Counted from the first letter of the stretch, positions 24,802-34,611 are shown. The stretch is DNA of 64,000 nt from Fodinibacter sp963695175 (GCA_963695175.1 CAVOGG010000009.1:1-64000); one strand, 5' to 3'. The notes: generated from the letters alone by a model not told the origin. Translations and numbers: made by a program.

Positions 24802-26496
24802 GTGGGCCACCTCGACGTCAACGCCGTGAGCTTCTCCCTGCCCGACGGGAGGCGCCTGCTGCGTGACGTCACCTTCCGGGTGGGGGAGGGCGCCAAGGTC
24901 GCGCTCATCGGCCCCAACGGCACGGGCAAGACCACCCTGCTGCGGATCCTGGCCGGTGACCTCACGGCATCCGACGGTGCCGTGACCCGCAGCGGGGGCC
25001 TGGGCGTGATGCGCCAGTTCATCGGCAAGGTCCGCGACGACAGCACGGTGCGCGACCTGCTCGTCTCGGTCGCGCCCGACCGGGTGCGCCGGGCGGCCCT
25101 GGAGGTCGACCGCACCGAGCTCGCGATGATGGAGCGCGAGACCGAGCAGGACCAGCTCGACTACGCGCAGGCGCTCTCCGACTGGGGCGACGTCGGCGGC
25201 TACGAGTGGGAGACGCTGTGGGACGTCTGCACCGTCGCCTCGCTCGGCACGCCGTTCGAGCGGGCCCAGTGGCGCCAGGTGTCGACGCTGTCCGGCGGGG
25301 AGCAGAAGCGCGTCGTGCTCGAGGCGCTGCTGCGCGGGCCCGACGAGGTGCTCGTGCTCGACGAGCCGGACAACTACCTCGACGTGCCGACCAAGCGCTG
25401 GCTCGAGTCGCGGCTCGTCGAGTCGGCCAAGACCGTGCTCTTCGTCAGCCACGACCGCGAGCTGCTCGACCGGGTGGCCACCCGCATCGCGACGCTCGAG
25501 CCGAGCCGCGGCGGCAACACGGTGTGGGTGCACCCCGGTCGGTTCTCGACGTACGACGAGGCCAGGGCCAACCGCAACGCCAAGCTCGAGGAGCTGCTCA
25601 AGCGCTGGGACGAGGAGCACGCCAAGCTGAAGGCGCTGGTGATCATGTACCGCCAGAAGGCGGCCTACAACTCCGACATGGCCCCCAAGCTGCAGGCTGC
25701 CGAGACGCGGCTGCGGCGCTTCGAGGAGGCCGGGCCGCCCGAGGCCGTGCCGCTGCGCCAGAAGGTGACCATGCGGCTGACGGGTGGCCGCACGGCCAAG
25801 CGCGCCGTGGTGGCCAGCGCGCTCGAGCTGCGGGTCGACGGTGGCCAGCTGATGCAGCCCTTCGACACCGAGATCTGGTTCGGCGAGCGGGTCGGTGTGC
25901 TCGGAAGCAACGGCTCGGGCAAGTCGCACTTCCTGCGGCTGCTCGCGGCCGGCGGCAGCGACCCCGACCGCGAGCACCTGCCGGTCGGCGACATCCGGCC
26001 GACGCCGGTCGAGCACGACGGCCGCGTGGTGCTCGGGTCACGGGTGCGGCCCGGCTGGTTCGCGCAGACCCACGACCATGCGGCGCTGCACGGCCGCACC
26101 CTGCTCGAGATCCTGCACCGCGGCGACGACCACCGACCCGGGATGCCGCGTGACCTCGCCGCCCGCGCCCTGGACCGCTACGGCCTGGCCAAGGCCTCGG
26201 AGCAGACCTTCGACTCGTTGTCGGGCGGGCAGCAGGCCCGTCTGCAGATCCTGCTGCTCGAGCTGTCCGGGGCCACCCTGCTGCTCCTGGACGAGCCGAC
26301 CGACAACCTCGACCTGCACTCGGCCGAGGCCCTGGAGGACGCCCTGGCGGCGTTCGAGGGCACCGTCCTCGCCGTGACCCACGACCGCTGGTTCGCCCGT
26401 GGCCTGGACCGGTTCCTCGTCTTCCGCGCCGACGGCAAGGTGGTCGAGTCCGACGAGGCGATCTGGGACGAGGGCCGGGTCAGCCGGCAACGCTGA
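24802..26496 (+). CDS. ABC-F family ATPase (ribosome-associated)
   Basis: This is a soluble twin-ABC protein with no membrane domain. It has 564 residues from GTG 24802. The first cassette has Walker A G-P-N-G-T-G-K-T-T (about 37-45), signature L-S-G-G-E-Q-K-R and D-E-P-D-N-Y-L-D. A charged linker follows, then the second cassette with G-S-N-G-S-G-K-S (about 370), L-S-G-G-Q-Q-A-R and D-E-P-T-D-N-L-D-L. ABC-F proteins act on ribosomes in translation control or antibiotic resistance, and the subclass cannot be set from sequence alone. No regulatory leader is evident. Confidence 0.92.
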   Translation: MGHLDVNAVSFSLPDGRRLLRDVTFRVGEGAKVALIGPNGTGKTTLLRILAGDLTASDGAVTRSGGLGVMRQFIGKVRDDSTVRDLLVSVAPDRVRRAALEVDRTELAMMERETEQDQLDYAQALSDWGDVGGYEWETLWDVCTVASLGTPFERAQWRQVSTLSGGEQKRVVLEALLRGPDEVLVLDEPDNYLDVPTKRWLESRLVESAKTVLFVSHDRELLDRVATRIATLEPSRGGNTVWVHPGRFSTYDEARANRNAKLEELLKRWDEEHAKLKALVIMYRQKAAYNSDMAPKLQAAETRLRRFEEAGPPEAVPLRQKVTMRLTGGRTAKRAVVASALELRVDGGQLMQPFDTEIWFGERVGVLGSNGSGKSHFLRLLAAGGSDPDREHLPVGDIRPTPVEHDGRVVLGSRVRPGWFAQTHDHAALHGRTLLEILHRGDDHRPGMPRDLAARALDRYGLAKASEQTFDSLSGGQQARLQILLLELSGATLLLLDEPTDNLDLHSAEALEDALAAFEGTVLAVTHDRWFARGLDRFLVFRADGKVVESDEAIWDEGRVSRQR

Positions 26497-26568
26497 CGCC
26501 TGCTGACGTCCGCGACGTCACCCGGCGGTGCGCTTGTCGGGCCTTCGGGACGGCGCGAGACTTGGGCC

Positions 26569-26979
26569 ATGGACCCGCAGCGGAACAAGGAACGCACCCT
26601 GGACGCCGTAGCCGCCCTCAACCGGGGCGACGTCGAGGGCTACCTCGCCATCTACGCACCCGGAGCCGTCGTCCACGGCCTGCCCGAGCACGTGACCCCC
26701 GACGCCTCGGGGCACCGTGACGTGCTCACCGACATCCGCCGCGCGCTGCCCGACTTCCGGGCCGAGGTGGCGGCCGTCGTGGCCGAGGACGACCTCCTGG
26801 CGGCCAGAGTCACCTACACCGGTACCCACGAGGGCACGATGAGGGGCGTGGCACCCACCGGGAGGGTGCTGACCTGGGCCGCCATGACCTTCCGACGCTT
26901 CGACGAGGAGGGCCGGGTCGTCGAGCGCTGGATCATCGGCGACGACCTCGCCCTGCTCCACCAGCTCGGCCTGGTCTGA
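26569..26979 (+). CDS. SnoaL-like / ester cyclase-type protein
   Basis: A 136-residue protein with the NTF2-like SnoaL pattern: an N-terminal helix (K-E-R-T-L-D-A-V-A-A-L-N-R-G-D-V-E-G-Y), then G-H-R-D-V-L-T-D, P-D-F-R-A-E-V, G-T-H-E-G-T-M-R-G-V-A-P-T-G-R and W-I-I-G-D-D. Such proteins bind small hydrophobic or polyketide-like molecules, and catalysis cannot be inferred. It is a single gene with no clear operon partner. Confidence 0.8.
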   Translation: MDPQRNKERTLDAVAALNRGDVEGYLAIYAPGAVVHGLPEHVTPDASGHRDVLTDIRRALPDFRAEVAAVVAEDDLLAARVTYTGTHEGTMRGVAPTGRVLTWAAMTFRRFDEEGRVVERWIIGDDLALLHQLGLV

Positions 26980-27018
26980 GCCGGGGAGCCGGGCGCTGTG
27001 GGCCCGACCAAATTCGGT

Positions 27019-27058
27019 GTCAATCGGGATTGACGCGAAATATATTTGCCGTTAGTCT
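27019..27058 (+). promoter_or_regulatory. tetR promoter with overlapping palindromic operator
   Basis: A consensus-like promoter is visible: -35 TTGACG (27030-27035), 17-bp spacer, -10 TAGTCT (27053-27058). The perfect inverted repeat GTCAATC-GG-GATTGAC (27019-27034) covers the -35. The segment is locally AT-rich. The start codon follows 8 bp after the -10, so the transcript is probably leaderless. Confidence 0.8.
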
Positions 27059-27066
27059 TCATTGTC

Positions 27067-27657
27067 ATGAAAACAGGGCCGCGCGCCTACCGGATGACGG
27101 CCCGCGCCCGTGCGGTCGAGCAGACCCGGGACGCCGTTCTGGATGCCGTGATCGCGCTGCACGCCGAGCACCTCTCGTCCGACATCTCGCTTGCGGACGT
27201 CGCGGCCCGTGCGGGTGTGAGCGTCCAGACCGTGCTGCGCCACTTCGGCAGCCGCGAGAACCTGGTCGATGCGGCGTTGCGGCGCGCCTCGGCCGACGTG
27301 GAGGACGAGCGGCGGGTGTCCCCGGGGGACGTCGAGGCCGCCGTCCGGGCGGTCGTCGAGCACTACGAGCGCCGGGGCGACGGCGTGCTGCTGCTGTTGG
27401 CCCAGGAGGGGTCCGAGCCCTTCGCGGCCAGGGTCACCGGGCACGGTCGGGCCTTGCACCGTCGCTGGGTGGTCGACAGCTTCGGTCCGCTCCTGCCGCC
27501 GCCACCCACTCGCGAGGAGTGTCTCGACCTGCTCGTCGTCGCCACCGATGTCTACACCTGGAAGCTCCTGCGGCGTGACCGTGGCATGTCCACGGCCCGC
27601 ACCCGGGCCCGGATGGAAGTCCTGGTACGCGCCGTTCTCGCAGCCCCGCCCGGTTGA
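27067..27657 (+). CDS. TetR/AcrR family regulator
   Basis: A 196-residue regulator. The N-terminal TetR HTH reads S-L-A-D-V-A-A-R-A-G-V-S-V-Q-T-V-L-R-H-F-G-S-R-E-N-L, split across residues about 45-70. The rest is a helical ligand domain of unknown specificity. The ATG at 27067 is favoured over an in-frame upstream codon at 27046 because the -10 lies between them. The palindrome over its own -35 implies autorepression. The glycosyltransferase 54 bp downstream is the obvious co-transcribed target. Confidence 0.9.
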   Translation: MKTGPRAYRMTARARAVEQTRDAVLDAVIALHAEHLSSDISLADVAARAGVSVQTVLRHFGSRENLVDAALRRASADVEDERRVSPGDVEAAVRAVVEHYERRGDGVLLLLAQEGSEPFAARVTGHGRALHRRWVVDSFGPLLPPPPTREECLDLLVVATDVYTWKLLRRDRGMSTARTRARMEVLVRAVLAAPPG

Positions 27658-27711
27658 CCCGCCCCAGACCACCCCCACGGGTCACCGTGACCCCCGACCG
27701 AAGGACCGCCC

Positions 27712-28806
27712 ATGGCCGAGATCATCGTCGTCACCTGGGACGGCGGCGGCAACGTGCCGCCGGCCCTCGCCATCGCCCACGAGCTCGCGACGCGGGGCCA
27801 CGGCATCCGTGTGCTCGGCCACCGCAGCCAGCGTCGGGCGATCGAGGCCGCTGGGTTCGAGGCCGTCCCCGTCCGCGAGGCACGCGAGTTCGCTGCCGGG
27901 GACCCCCACTCGACCCGTGAGCTGCTCGCGACGTTCGGCGACCGCGGGATGGGTCGTGACCTGCTCGTCGAGCTGTCCCGCCGCCGGGCCGACCTGGTGA
28001 TCGTCGACACGCTCATGCTCGGGGTGCTCGACGTCGTCCGTCGGGCGGGCGTGCGCTACGCCGTGCTGGAGCACTTCTACGACGGCTACCTCCAGGGGGC
28101 GCTGCGCGGCCCGCTCGGCCTGGTGCTGCGCGCGCGGGGCCTGCGTCCCGGCAGGTCGCTCGGCGAGGCGACGCTGAGGGTGGTCACCTCGCTGCCCGAG
28201 CTCGACCCCATGGCGCCCTCGCCCACGGTGCACCAGGTCGGCCCTGTGGTCACCTGGCTGCCGAGGGTGGAGTCAGGGACCGCCGTGCTCGTCAGCCTCA
28301 GCACCTTCGGGTTCCGCGGCATGGCTCAGGTGCTGCAGCGGGTGGTCGACGCCTGCGCCGGGCTACCGGCCCGGGTCGTCGTCACCACCGGCCCGCTGCT
28401 CGACCCGGCCGGGCTGGTCGTGCCCGCCGGCGTCGAGGTGCACCGGTTCGTGCCGCACGCCCCGCTGATGGCCCGCTCGACCCTGCTCGTCGGCCACGGC
28501 GGTCACGGCACCACCATGCAGGCGCTGGCGCACGACCTACCCGTGCTCGTGCTGCCCATGGACGACAAGACCGACCAGCCTCTCGTGGGGCGCAGCATCG
28601 AGCGGGCCGGCGCCGGCCGGGTCCTGCCGCGCACGGCGCCGGTCGACGCCGTCGCCGCAGCCGTCAGCGAGCTGCTCGCCGACGGCCCGCACCGCGAAGC
28701 CGCGGCGCGGCTCGGCGCCCGCGTGCGGGCCGCCGGCGGAGCGCGCGGCGGAGCGGACGCTGTCGAGCTCGCGCTCGCGGACCTCGTGCACCCCAGCGGA
28801 GAGTAA
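27712..28806 (+). CDS. Glycosyltransferase, GT1/MGT-like
   Basis: A 364-residue GT-B-fold protein. The N terminus shows G-G-N-V-P-P-A-L-A-I-A-H-E-L-A-T-R-G-H. The C-terminal nucleotide-sugar pocket has H-G-G-H-G-T-T-M-Q-A-L, then P-V-L-V-L-P-M-D-D-K-T-D-Q, as in UDP-sugar macrolide or antibiotic glycosyltransferases. With the adjacent TetR gene it may form a small-molecule inactivation unit. The acceptor is unknown and this role is inference. Confidence 0.88.
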   Translation: MAEIIVVTWDGGGNVPPALAIAHELATRGHGIRVLGHRSQRRAIEAAGFEAVPVREAREFAAGDPHSTRELLATFGDRGMGRDLLVELSRRRADLVIVDTLMLGVLDVVRRAGVRYAVLEHFYDGYLQGALRGPLGLVLRARGLRPGRSLGEATLRVVTSLPELDPMAPSPTVHQVGPVVTWLPRVESGTAVLVSLSTFGFRGMAQVLQRVVDACAGLPARVVVTTGPLLDPAGLVVPAGVEVHRFVPHAPLMARSTLLVGHGGHGTTMQALAHDLPVLVLPMDDKTDQPLVGRSIERAGAGRVLPRTAPVDAVAAAVSELLADGPHREAAARLGARVRAAGGARGGADAVELALADLVHPSGE

Positions 28807-28817
28807 AGACATCGCAA

Positions 28818-28898
28818 TTTTTCGGTTCCGGACCGCCATTTCTCGGTTCCGGACCACCATGTACAGCGTTTTCGCACCTACGTTTCTCGGCTGGACCC
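28818..28898 (+). promoter_or_regulatory. Direct-repeat operator candidate upstream of the amylase gene
   Basis: TT-CGGTTCCGGACC-CCAT occurs at 28821-28839 and 28842-28860, exactly 21 bp apart, two helical turns. A degenerate third copy (TTTCTCGGCTGGACC) starts at 28884. Same-face spacing suggests cooperative regulator binding. No binding protein can be named. Confidence 0.55.
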
Positions 28899-28941
28899 CC
28901 CACCCGGACGGCGTCCCGACCGGACACCCCGAGGAGCAACG

Positions 28942-31900
28942 ATGCCCCGTTCTCGACGCCTGTACGCCGTCCTGCTGGGGTGCGCCCTGGTCGCGGTCCC
29001 CGGCGTGGCCACGGCCACCTCTGCCACGGCCGCGGCCTCGTCGGTCGCCCTCGTCGGCGACCTGCAGAGCGAGCTCGGCTGCTCGGCCGACTGGCAGCCC
29101 GAGTGCGCGGCGACCGAGCTGAGGCGGGTCGGTGACACCTCCGAGTTCCGGGCGACGTTCGACGTGCCGGGCGGCGAGTGGAACTTCAAGGTCGCGCTCG
29201 ACGACTCGTGGGACGTCAACTACGGGGCGGGGGGCGCCTTCAACGGGGGCAACATCCCGCTGCTGCTCGCCGGCCCCGCGAAGGTGACGTTCAGCTACGA
29301 CGACACCTCGCACCTGGTGACCTTCACACCGGTCGTCGACGAGGACACCACCCCGGCCGACGCGTCCCTGGCCCGTGCGTCGCTGCGCTCCTCGTTGACC
29401 CGCGAGCGGTTCTACTTCGTCATGGCCGACCGGTTCGCCAACGGCTCGACCGCCAACGACCGCGGCGGGCTCACCGGTGGACCGCTGAGCACGGGCTTCG
29501 ACCCCACCGCCAAGGGGTTCTACCACGGGGGTGACCTCAAGGGCATCACGGCCAGGCTCGACTACATCAAGGGCATGGGCACGACGGCCATCTGGCTCAC
29601 CCCGAGCTTCAAGAACAAGCCGGTGCAGGGCGCCCCGGGCGAGGAGAGCGCCGGCTACCACGGCTACTGGATCACCGACTTCACCCAGATCGACCCGCAC
29701 CTCGGCACCAACGCCGACATGGAGCAGCTGATCGACGCCGCGCACGCCAAGGGGATGAAGGTCTTCTTCGACATCATCACCAACCACACCGCGGACGTCA
29801 TCGACTACCAGGGCGGCCAGCACCAGTACGTCTCGAAGAAGGCCTCGCCCTACGAGAAGGCCGACGGCACCACCTTCGACGACCGTGACTACGTCAACCA
29901 GACCTTCCCGGCCATGGACCCGGCGACCTCGTTCCCGTACACGCCCTTCTTCCACGGTGACGACGCCACCGCGAAGACCCCGGCCTGGCTCAACGACCCG
30001 CTGATGTACCACAACCGCGGTGACTCGACCTTCGCCGGTGAGTCCTCGACCTACGGCGACTTCTCCGGGCTGGACGACCTGTTCACCGAGCGGCCCGAGG
30101 TCGTCGAGGGGATGGGCGACATCTACAAGAAGTGGGTCGACTTCGGCATCGACGGCTTCCGGATCGACACCGTCAAGCACGTCAACATCGAGTTCTGGCA
30201 GAAGTTCGTGCCGGACATCCTGGCCGAGGCGACGAAGGTCAAGAACGACGACTTCTTCGCCTTCGGTGAGGTCTACGACGGCAACCCGGCGGTGATGTCG
30301 CAGTTCACCACCGAGGGCAAGCTGCAGGCCACCCTCGACTTCGGGTTCCAGCAGCAGGGCGTCGACTTCGCCAAGGGCAAGCCGGCGAGTGTGCTCGCCG
30401 ACTTCTTCAGCAAGGACGACTGGTACACCGACGCCGACAGCAACGCCTACCAGCTGCCGACCTTCCTCGGGAACCACGACATGGGCCGCGCGTCGATGTT
30501 CCTCACGGCCGACGGCCAGAGCGAGGCCGAGCACCTCAAGCGAGTGGAGTTCGCCAACTCGCTGATGTTCACCAGCCGCGGCAACCCGGTGACGTACTAC
30601 GGCGACGAGCAGGGCTTCGTCAGCACCGGTGGTGACCAGGCCGCCCGCGAGGACATGTTCGCGAGCAAGGTCGGCCTGTACAACACCGAGGACGTCCTGG
30701 GCGGCCCCGAGGGCAGCATGGACCGCTACAACCCCTCACACCCGCTCTACCGGCACATCGCCGAGCTCTCTGCCCTGCGCGCCGAGAACCCGGCCCTCGC
30801 CGACGGTGCCCAGGTCAACCGCTTTGCGGCCGACGGCGCCGGCATCTTCGCCACCTCGCGGATCGGCGCCGGCAGCAAGGGCGGGAAGAACGCCGGCCAG
30901 GTCGAGTACGTGGTCGCCGCGAACAACGACACCAAGGCCGCGACGGCGACCTTCCCGACCTGGACCAAGGGCAGCGGCGCGGTCTTCACGCCGGTCTACG
31001 GCACCGACACAGCCGTCAAGCCGGCCGCCGACGGCTCGGTCAAGGTCACCGTGCCGCCGCTCACCGTGAGCGTGTGGAAGGCCAACAAGCCGATCTCCAC
31101 CTCCGGTGCGGCCCCGACCGTCGAGACGGTGCTGGCCGACGGTGGCGCCTACGGGCGCACCGAGGTCAGGGCCGACGTGCACGCGAGCACCTTCGCGCAG
31201 ACCACGTTCCTGTGGCGCAAGGTCGGCGAGACCCGTGGCACGACCTCGGTACCGACGACAACGCCCCGTTCCGCGTCTTCCACGACGTGTCCGGCATCCC
31301 GCTGGCCACTCCGCTCGAGTACCGGGCGATCGTCAAGGATGCCGCGGGTCGCGTCGCCGCGGACTCGTCCACGACGCAGGTGGTCAAGCCGCCGACCCAG
31401 ACCGTGCCCGAGCTCGGCGACCCGCCGGCCACCCAGCCCGGCACGGTCGCGATCGCCGGCACGCTGAACTCGGAGCAGGGCTGCGCGGCCGACTGGCTGC
31501 CCGACTGCGACGCGGCGCAGATGGCCCTCGACGGCAACGACAAGATCTGGAAGAAGAAGGTCGCCATCCCGTCCGGCCCGTACGCCTACAAGGCCGCGCT
31601 CGACAAGGCGTGGACCGAGAACTACGGCGAGGGAGGTGTGCGCGACGGCGGGAACATCTCGTTCGAGACCGACGGAACGGTGACCTTCTACTACGACCCG
31701 ACCACGCACTGGGCGACCTCGGACGAGCAGGGGCCGATCATCACGGTGCCCGGCTCGTTCCAGAGCGAGCTCGGCTGCTCGAGCGACTGGGACCCGGCCT
31801 GCATGCGGCCGTGGCTGCAGGACAAGGACGGCGACGGCGTCTACGCCCTCGTCACCACGAAGATCCCGGTGGGCACCTACGAGTTCAAGGTCGCGCACGG

Positions 31901-32021
31901 GCTGTCGTTCGACGAGAGCTACCCCACCGGCAACCTCAGCGTGACGGTCCCGAAGGACGGGGCGCGCACCACCTTCCTCTACGACAAGGCGACCCACGAG
32001 GTCACCGTCACCAGCGAGTGA
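28942..32021 (+). CDS. Secreted alpha-amylase/pullulanase-type GH13 with X25 modules, frameshifted
   Basis: This is an extracellular starch or pullulan hydrolase. The start at 28942 follows GAGGAG and has a signal peptide (A-T-A-A-A near residue 33). An X25-type module (L-Q-S-E-L-G-C-S-A-D-W) comes next, then a GH13 barrel with nucleophile D in D-G-F-R-I-D-T-V-K-H, acid/base E in F-G-E-V-Y-D-G and D in G-N-H-D-M-G. Near 31236 one base is missing (expected R-W-H-D-L-G-T-D-D-N). The next frame then carries two more X25 modules (S-E-Q-G-C-A-A-D-W, S-E-L-G-C-S-S-D-W). Restored length is 1026 residues. As written, the enzyme keeps the catalytic domain and loses both C-terminal modules. Confidence 0.88.
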
Positions 32022-32040
32022 GCCGGTGACGCCCGGCTCA
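32019..32040. terminator. Bidirectional terminator embedding both stop codons
   Basis: TGAGCCGG-TGACGC-CCGGCTCA is a perfect 8-bp stem. Its left arm begins with the TGA of the amylase gene and its right arm ends with the TGA (complement) of the leftward DUF2993 gene, so one hairpin serves both convergent genes. Confidence 0.75.
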
Positions 32041-32711
32041 GCGGCCGACGACCACGTCGGTGCCGCTGAGCTGGGCGTCGAAGCCCTGCGGGGTCACCGC
32101 CACCGCGTCGAGCGACATGCCGGTCGGCACGCCCGGCACGTCCTGCCGGATGGTGGCCAGGCTGCGGGCCAGGCCGCTGGCCGCCGCGTCGAGGAACGAC
32201 GGGCCGCCGAGGTCGATGGTCTCCGGCTCGATGAGCAGCTGGCCGCCCTCGGCGGTCACCGTGCCCGTCGCCTTCAGGGTGATGTCGCGCCCGAGGATGG
32301 TGACCTTGCGCTCGACGCCCGTCTTGCCGTTGCCGGCGTCGTAGACCGTCACGTCCTGGCCGACCTGCTCGGCCACGGTGGCGAAGGGGATGGTGGCGTC
32401 GATGTCGAGCGTCTGCGCCTGGAGGCCCTTCTGCGAGAAGCGCACCCCTGAGCCGGTGGCGACCACGTCGACGAGGTCGCCCTTGGCCGAGACGACGTCC
32501 TGGCTGCGCAGGTCGACCGCGCCGAGCCAGGTCTCGTCGGCGGCCAGGTCGGTCGGCTGCTGGGCGACCGTCGGCGGAGCCGGTGGGCGCGAGGGGATGC
32601 CGTGGTGCCGGTGGCGCTGGACGCCCCCGAGCCGAGCGAGAGCACGAGGACGACGAGGGCGAGGGCGAGCACGGCGAGGGTCGCACCGACCCCGAGCAGG
32701 AAGTTCTTCAC
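32038..32711 (-). CDS. DUF2993 / LmeA-like membrane-anchored protein, frameshifted
   Basis: This is a predicted lipid-binding envelope protein of the LmeA/DUF2993 type. From GTG 32711 a signal/anchor segment is read (F-L-L-G-V-G-A-T-L-A-V-L-A-L-A-L-V-V-L). The body, from P-T-V-A-Q-Q-P-T-D-L through G-V-R-F-S-Q-K-G-L to the stop at 32038, is in another frame. One missing base near 32580-32600 explains the break, and the repaired length is 224 residues. The GTG overlaps the MFS stop, so it is the third gene of the arsR-MFS operon. Confidence 0.75.
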
Positions 32712-34018
32712 CCGGCGAGCGTGTCAGCGTCGGCTGGGAGGAGGCTGCGAGCCTTCTCGGCGCGGCGTGCGGGCAGGTAGAAGAACGCCCCGAGGATGCT
32801 GATCGCGCCGGCCGTCGTCATGGCGGCGGCGAGGCTGACCCGGTCGGCCATGATGCCGAAGAGCGGTCCGGCGATCCCGAAGGCGAGGAACGCCATCATC
32901 GAGTTGATCGAGAGCACGGTGGAGCGGTTCTTCGACTCCGCCTCGCGGTGGAGCAACGCCGCGTGCGGCGGGCCGTTCATGCCGTGCATCGAGTAGGTGA
33001 ACAGGTAGGCCGCGATGAGGCCCGCGGGGCCGGTGACCAGGCCCATGACGACGGCACCGAGGGCGTTGAGCACCCGCCCGAGGATCGCGGCCCGGGCGAC
33101 CCCGACGCGGGTCGAGGTCGTTCCGGCCAGCCAGGCGCCGACGCTGAACAGACCCCAGCCCGCGGCGGACACGGGGCCGACGAGGGCGCCGGCCTCCTGG
33201 GCCGAGCCGACCATCTCCTCGAGCCGCAGTGGCATGAACGACTCGAAGGTGATCATGCCGATCGACCAGAACACCTCGGCGAGCACGATGCCCATGAGCA
33301 CCCGGTTGCGGCCGAGGAGCACCAGCCCGCTCTTGATGACCGTGGGGGTCTGGCGCGCCTCGCCCAGCGCGTGCGAGAGGCGGGTGCGCTCCGAGCCGAC
33401 GAGAGGCCGGTTCTCGCGCATCACGACGGCCGACACGACGAGGTGCACCACGCTGAGGGCCACGGACACCCAGACCGCGATGTCGAGCGGCGAGGCGGCC
33501 TCGTGGCCGGGGATGTCGGCGGCCGGGTTCCACCAGATGAGCACGCCCGAGAGCACCGCCCCCACGGCGATCGCGACACCGAGGATCGAGCCGGCGCGGG
33601 ACAGCTGGCGGTCGACGTCGGCCCCCGGGGTCGTCTCGTGGACGGCATCGACGAACCACGCCTCGAGCGGCCCGGAGTCCAGCGCCCGGAAGGCACCCAT
33701 CAGTGCGCCGGCGACGACGAAGGCCCAGAAGCTCTGGGCGAGCGCGTAGCCGGTGATGGCGACGATGTTGATGATCGCGGCGGTGAGGTAGACCGGGCGA
33801 CGGCCCACGGCATCCGCGAAACCGCTCGTCGGCAGCTCGAGGAAGAAGCAGGTGAAGCCCATGACCGATCCGATCGTGGCGGCCTGGGCGATCGTGAGCC
33901 CGCGGCTGGTCATCACCAGGATGAAGATGCCGACGACGAAGCCGACCGGCAGCCAACGGGTGGTCGTGAGCAGGTAGTAGCGACGCTCGGCGGCTCGTGC
34001 GGTCAGGTGCGTGGTCAT
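32708..34018 (-). CDS. Major facilitator superfamily transporter
   Basis: A 436-residue membrane transporter with about 12 hydrophobic segments. The MFS loop 2-3 motif appears as G-F-A-D-A-V-G-R-R-P-V-Y. The central loop is basic. The substrate is unknown; it resembles drug or small-molecule exporters. The ATG at 34018 overlaps the stop of the arsR-like gene (ATGA), so expression is coupled to that regulator, which suggests inducible efflux. Confidence 0.88.
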   Translation of the reverse strand: MTTHLTARAAERRYYLLTTTRWLPVGFVVGIFILVMTSRGLTIAQAATIGSVMGFTCFFLELPTSGFADAVGRRPVYLTAAIINIVAITGYALAQSFWAFVVAGALMGAFRALDSGPLEAWFVDAVHETTPGADVDRQLSRAGSILGVAIAVGAVLSGVLIWWNPAADIPGHEAASPLDIAVWVSVALSVVHLVVSAVVMRENRPLVGSERTRLSHALGEARQTPTVIKSGLVLLGRNRVLMGIVLAEVFWSIGMITFESFMPLRLEEMVGSAQEAGALVGPVSAAGWGLFSVGAWLAGTTSTRVGVARAAILGRVLNALGAVVMGLVTGPAGLIAAYLFTYSMHGMNGPPHAALLHREAESKNRSTVLSINSMMAFLAFGIAGPLFGIMADRVSLAAAMTTAGAISILGAFFYLPARRAEKARSLLPADADTLAG

Positions 34019-34608
34019 CGCTGCTCCTGGATGCCGGGGGCCTTGTCCATGTCGACCGGGTAGAAGCACACGTAGGCCGCGACCCGCTTGGCCTCGGGGT
34101 TGCCCTGGCCGACCCTGCGGTAGCGCTCGAGGACCTCGTCGATCTCGGTGTGCATGGCCACGAGCTGCTCACTGGTGACGACGATCATCGTGTCGTTCAT
34201 GCCGGCGGCGTCGATCCACGCGGCAGGCCAGCTGAGCCGCAGGTCGAGCCAGCGGCCGAACTTCTCGGTGAAGTGCCGCAGCCAGTCGCGCTCGAGCCAC
34301 CCGAACGCCGACTCGGCGTCGTCATCGCCGACGAAGTCACTGGGGTCGAAGTGCGTCACGTCGGCCGCGGCGGCCCACAGCCGTTGCTTGCCCGCACCCT
34401 CGCCGGTGTCGGCGACCAGCCCCACGCTCTCGAGCTTGCGCAGGTGGTAGCTCGTGGCGCCGGAGTTGGTGTTGAGCTGCGCGGCGAGGGCGGTCGCCGT
34501 GGCCGGCCCGCTCAGCCGCAGCGCCCCGACCAGGCGGGAGCGCAGGGGGTGGGCGAGCACCTTGAGCTTGGCCGTGTCGAGCCGCACGTGGGTCAGTGGT
34601 TCGGTCAT
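34015..34608 (-). CDS. ArsR-family winged-helix regulator
   Basis: A 197-residue protein with an N-terminal ArsR HTH (V-L-A-H-P-L-R-S-R-L-V-G-A-L, then A-T-S-Y-H-L-R-K-L-E-S-V-G-L-V) and a C-terminal alpha-helical domain of a type seen in many actinobacterial regulators. No metal-binding C-x-C is present, so a metal sensor is unlikely. The start at 34608 lies 6 bp after a -10 TATTGT on the minus strand. Four GTGCA boxes overlap that promoter, the likely autoregulatory site. Confidence 0.88.
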   Translation of the reverse strand: MTEPLTHVRLDTAKLKVLAHPLRSRLVGALRLSGPATATALAAQLNTNSGATSYHLRKLESVGLVADTGEGAGKQRLWAAAADVTHFDPSDFVGDDDAESAFGWLERDWLRHFTEKFGRWLDLRLSWPAAWIDAAGMNDTMIVVTSEQLVAMHTEIDEVLERYRRVGQGNPEAKRVAAYVCFYPVDMDKAPGIQEQR

Positions 34609-34611
34609 ACA

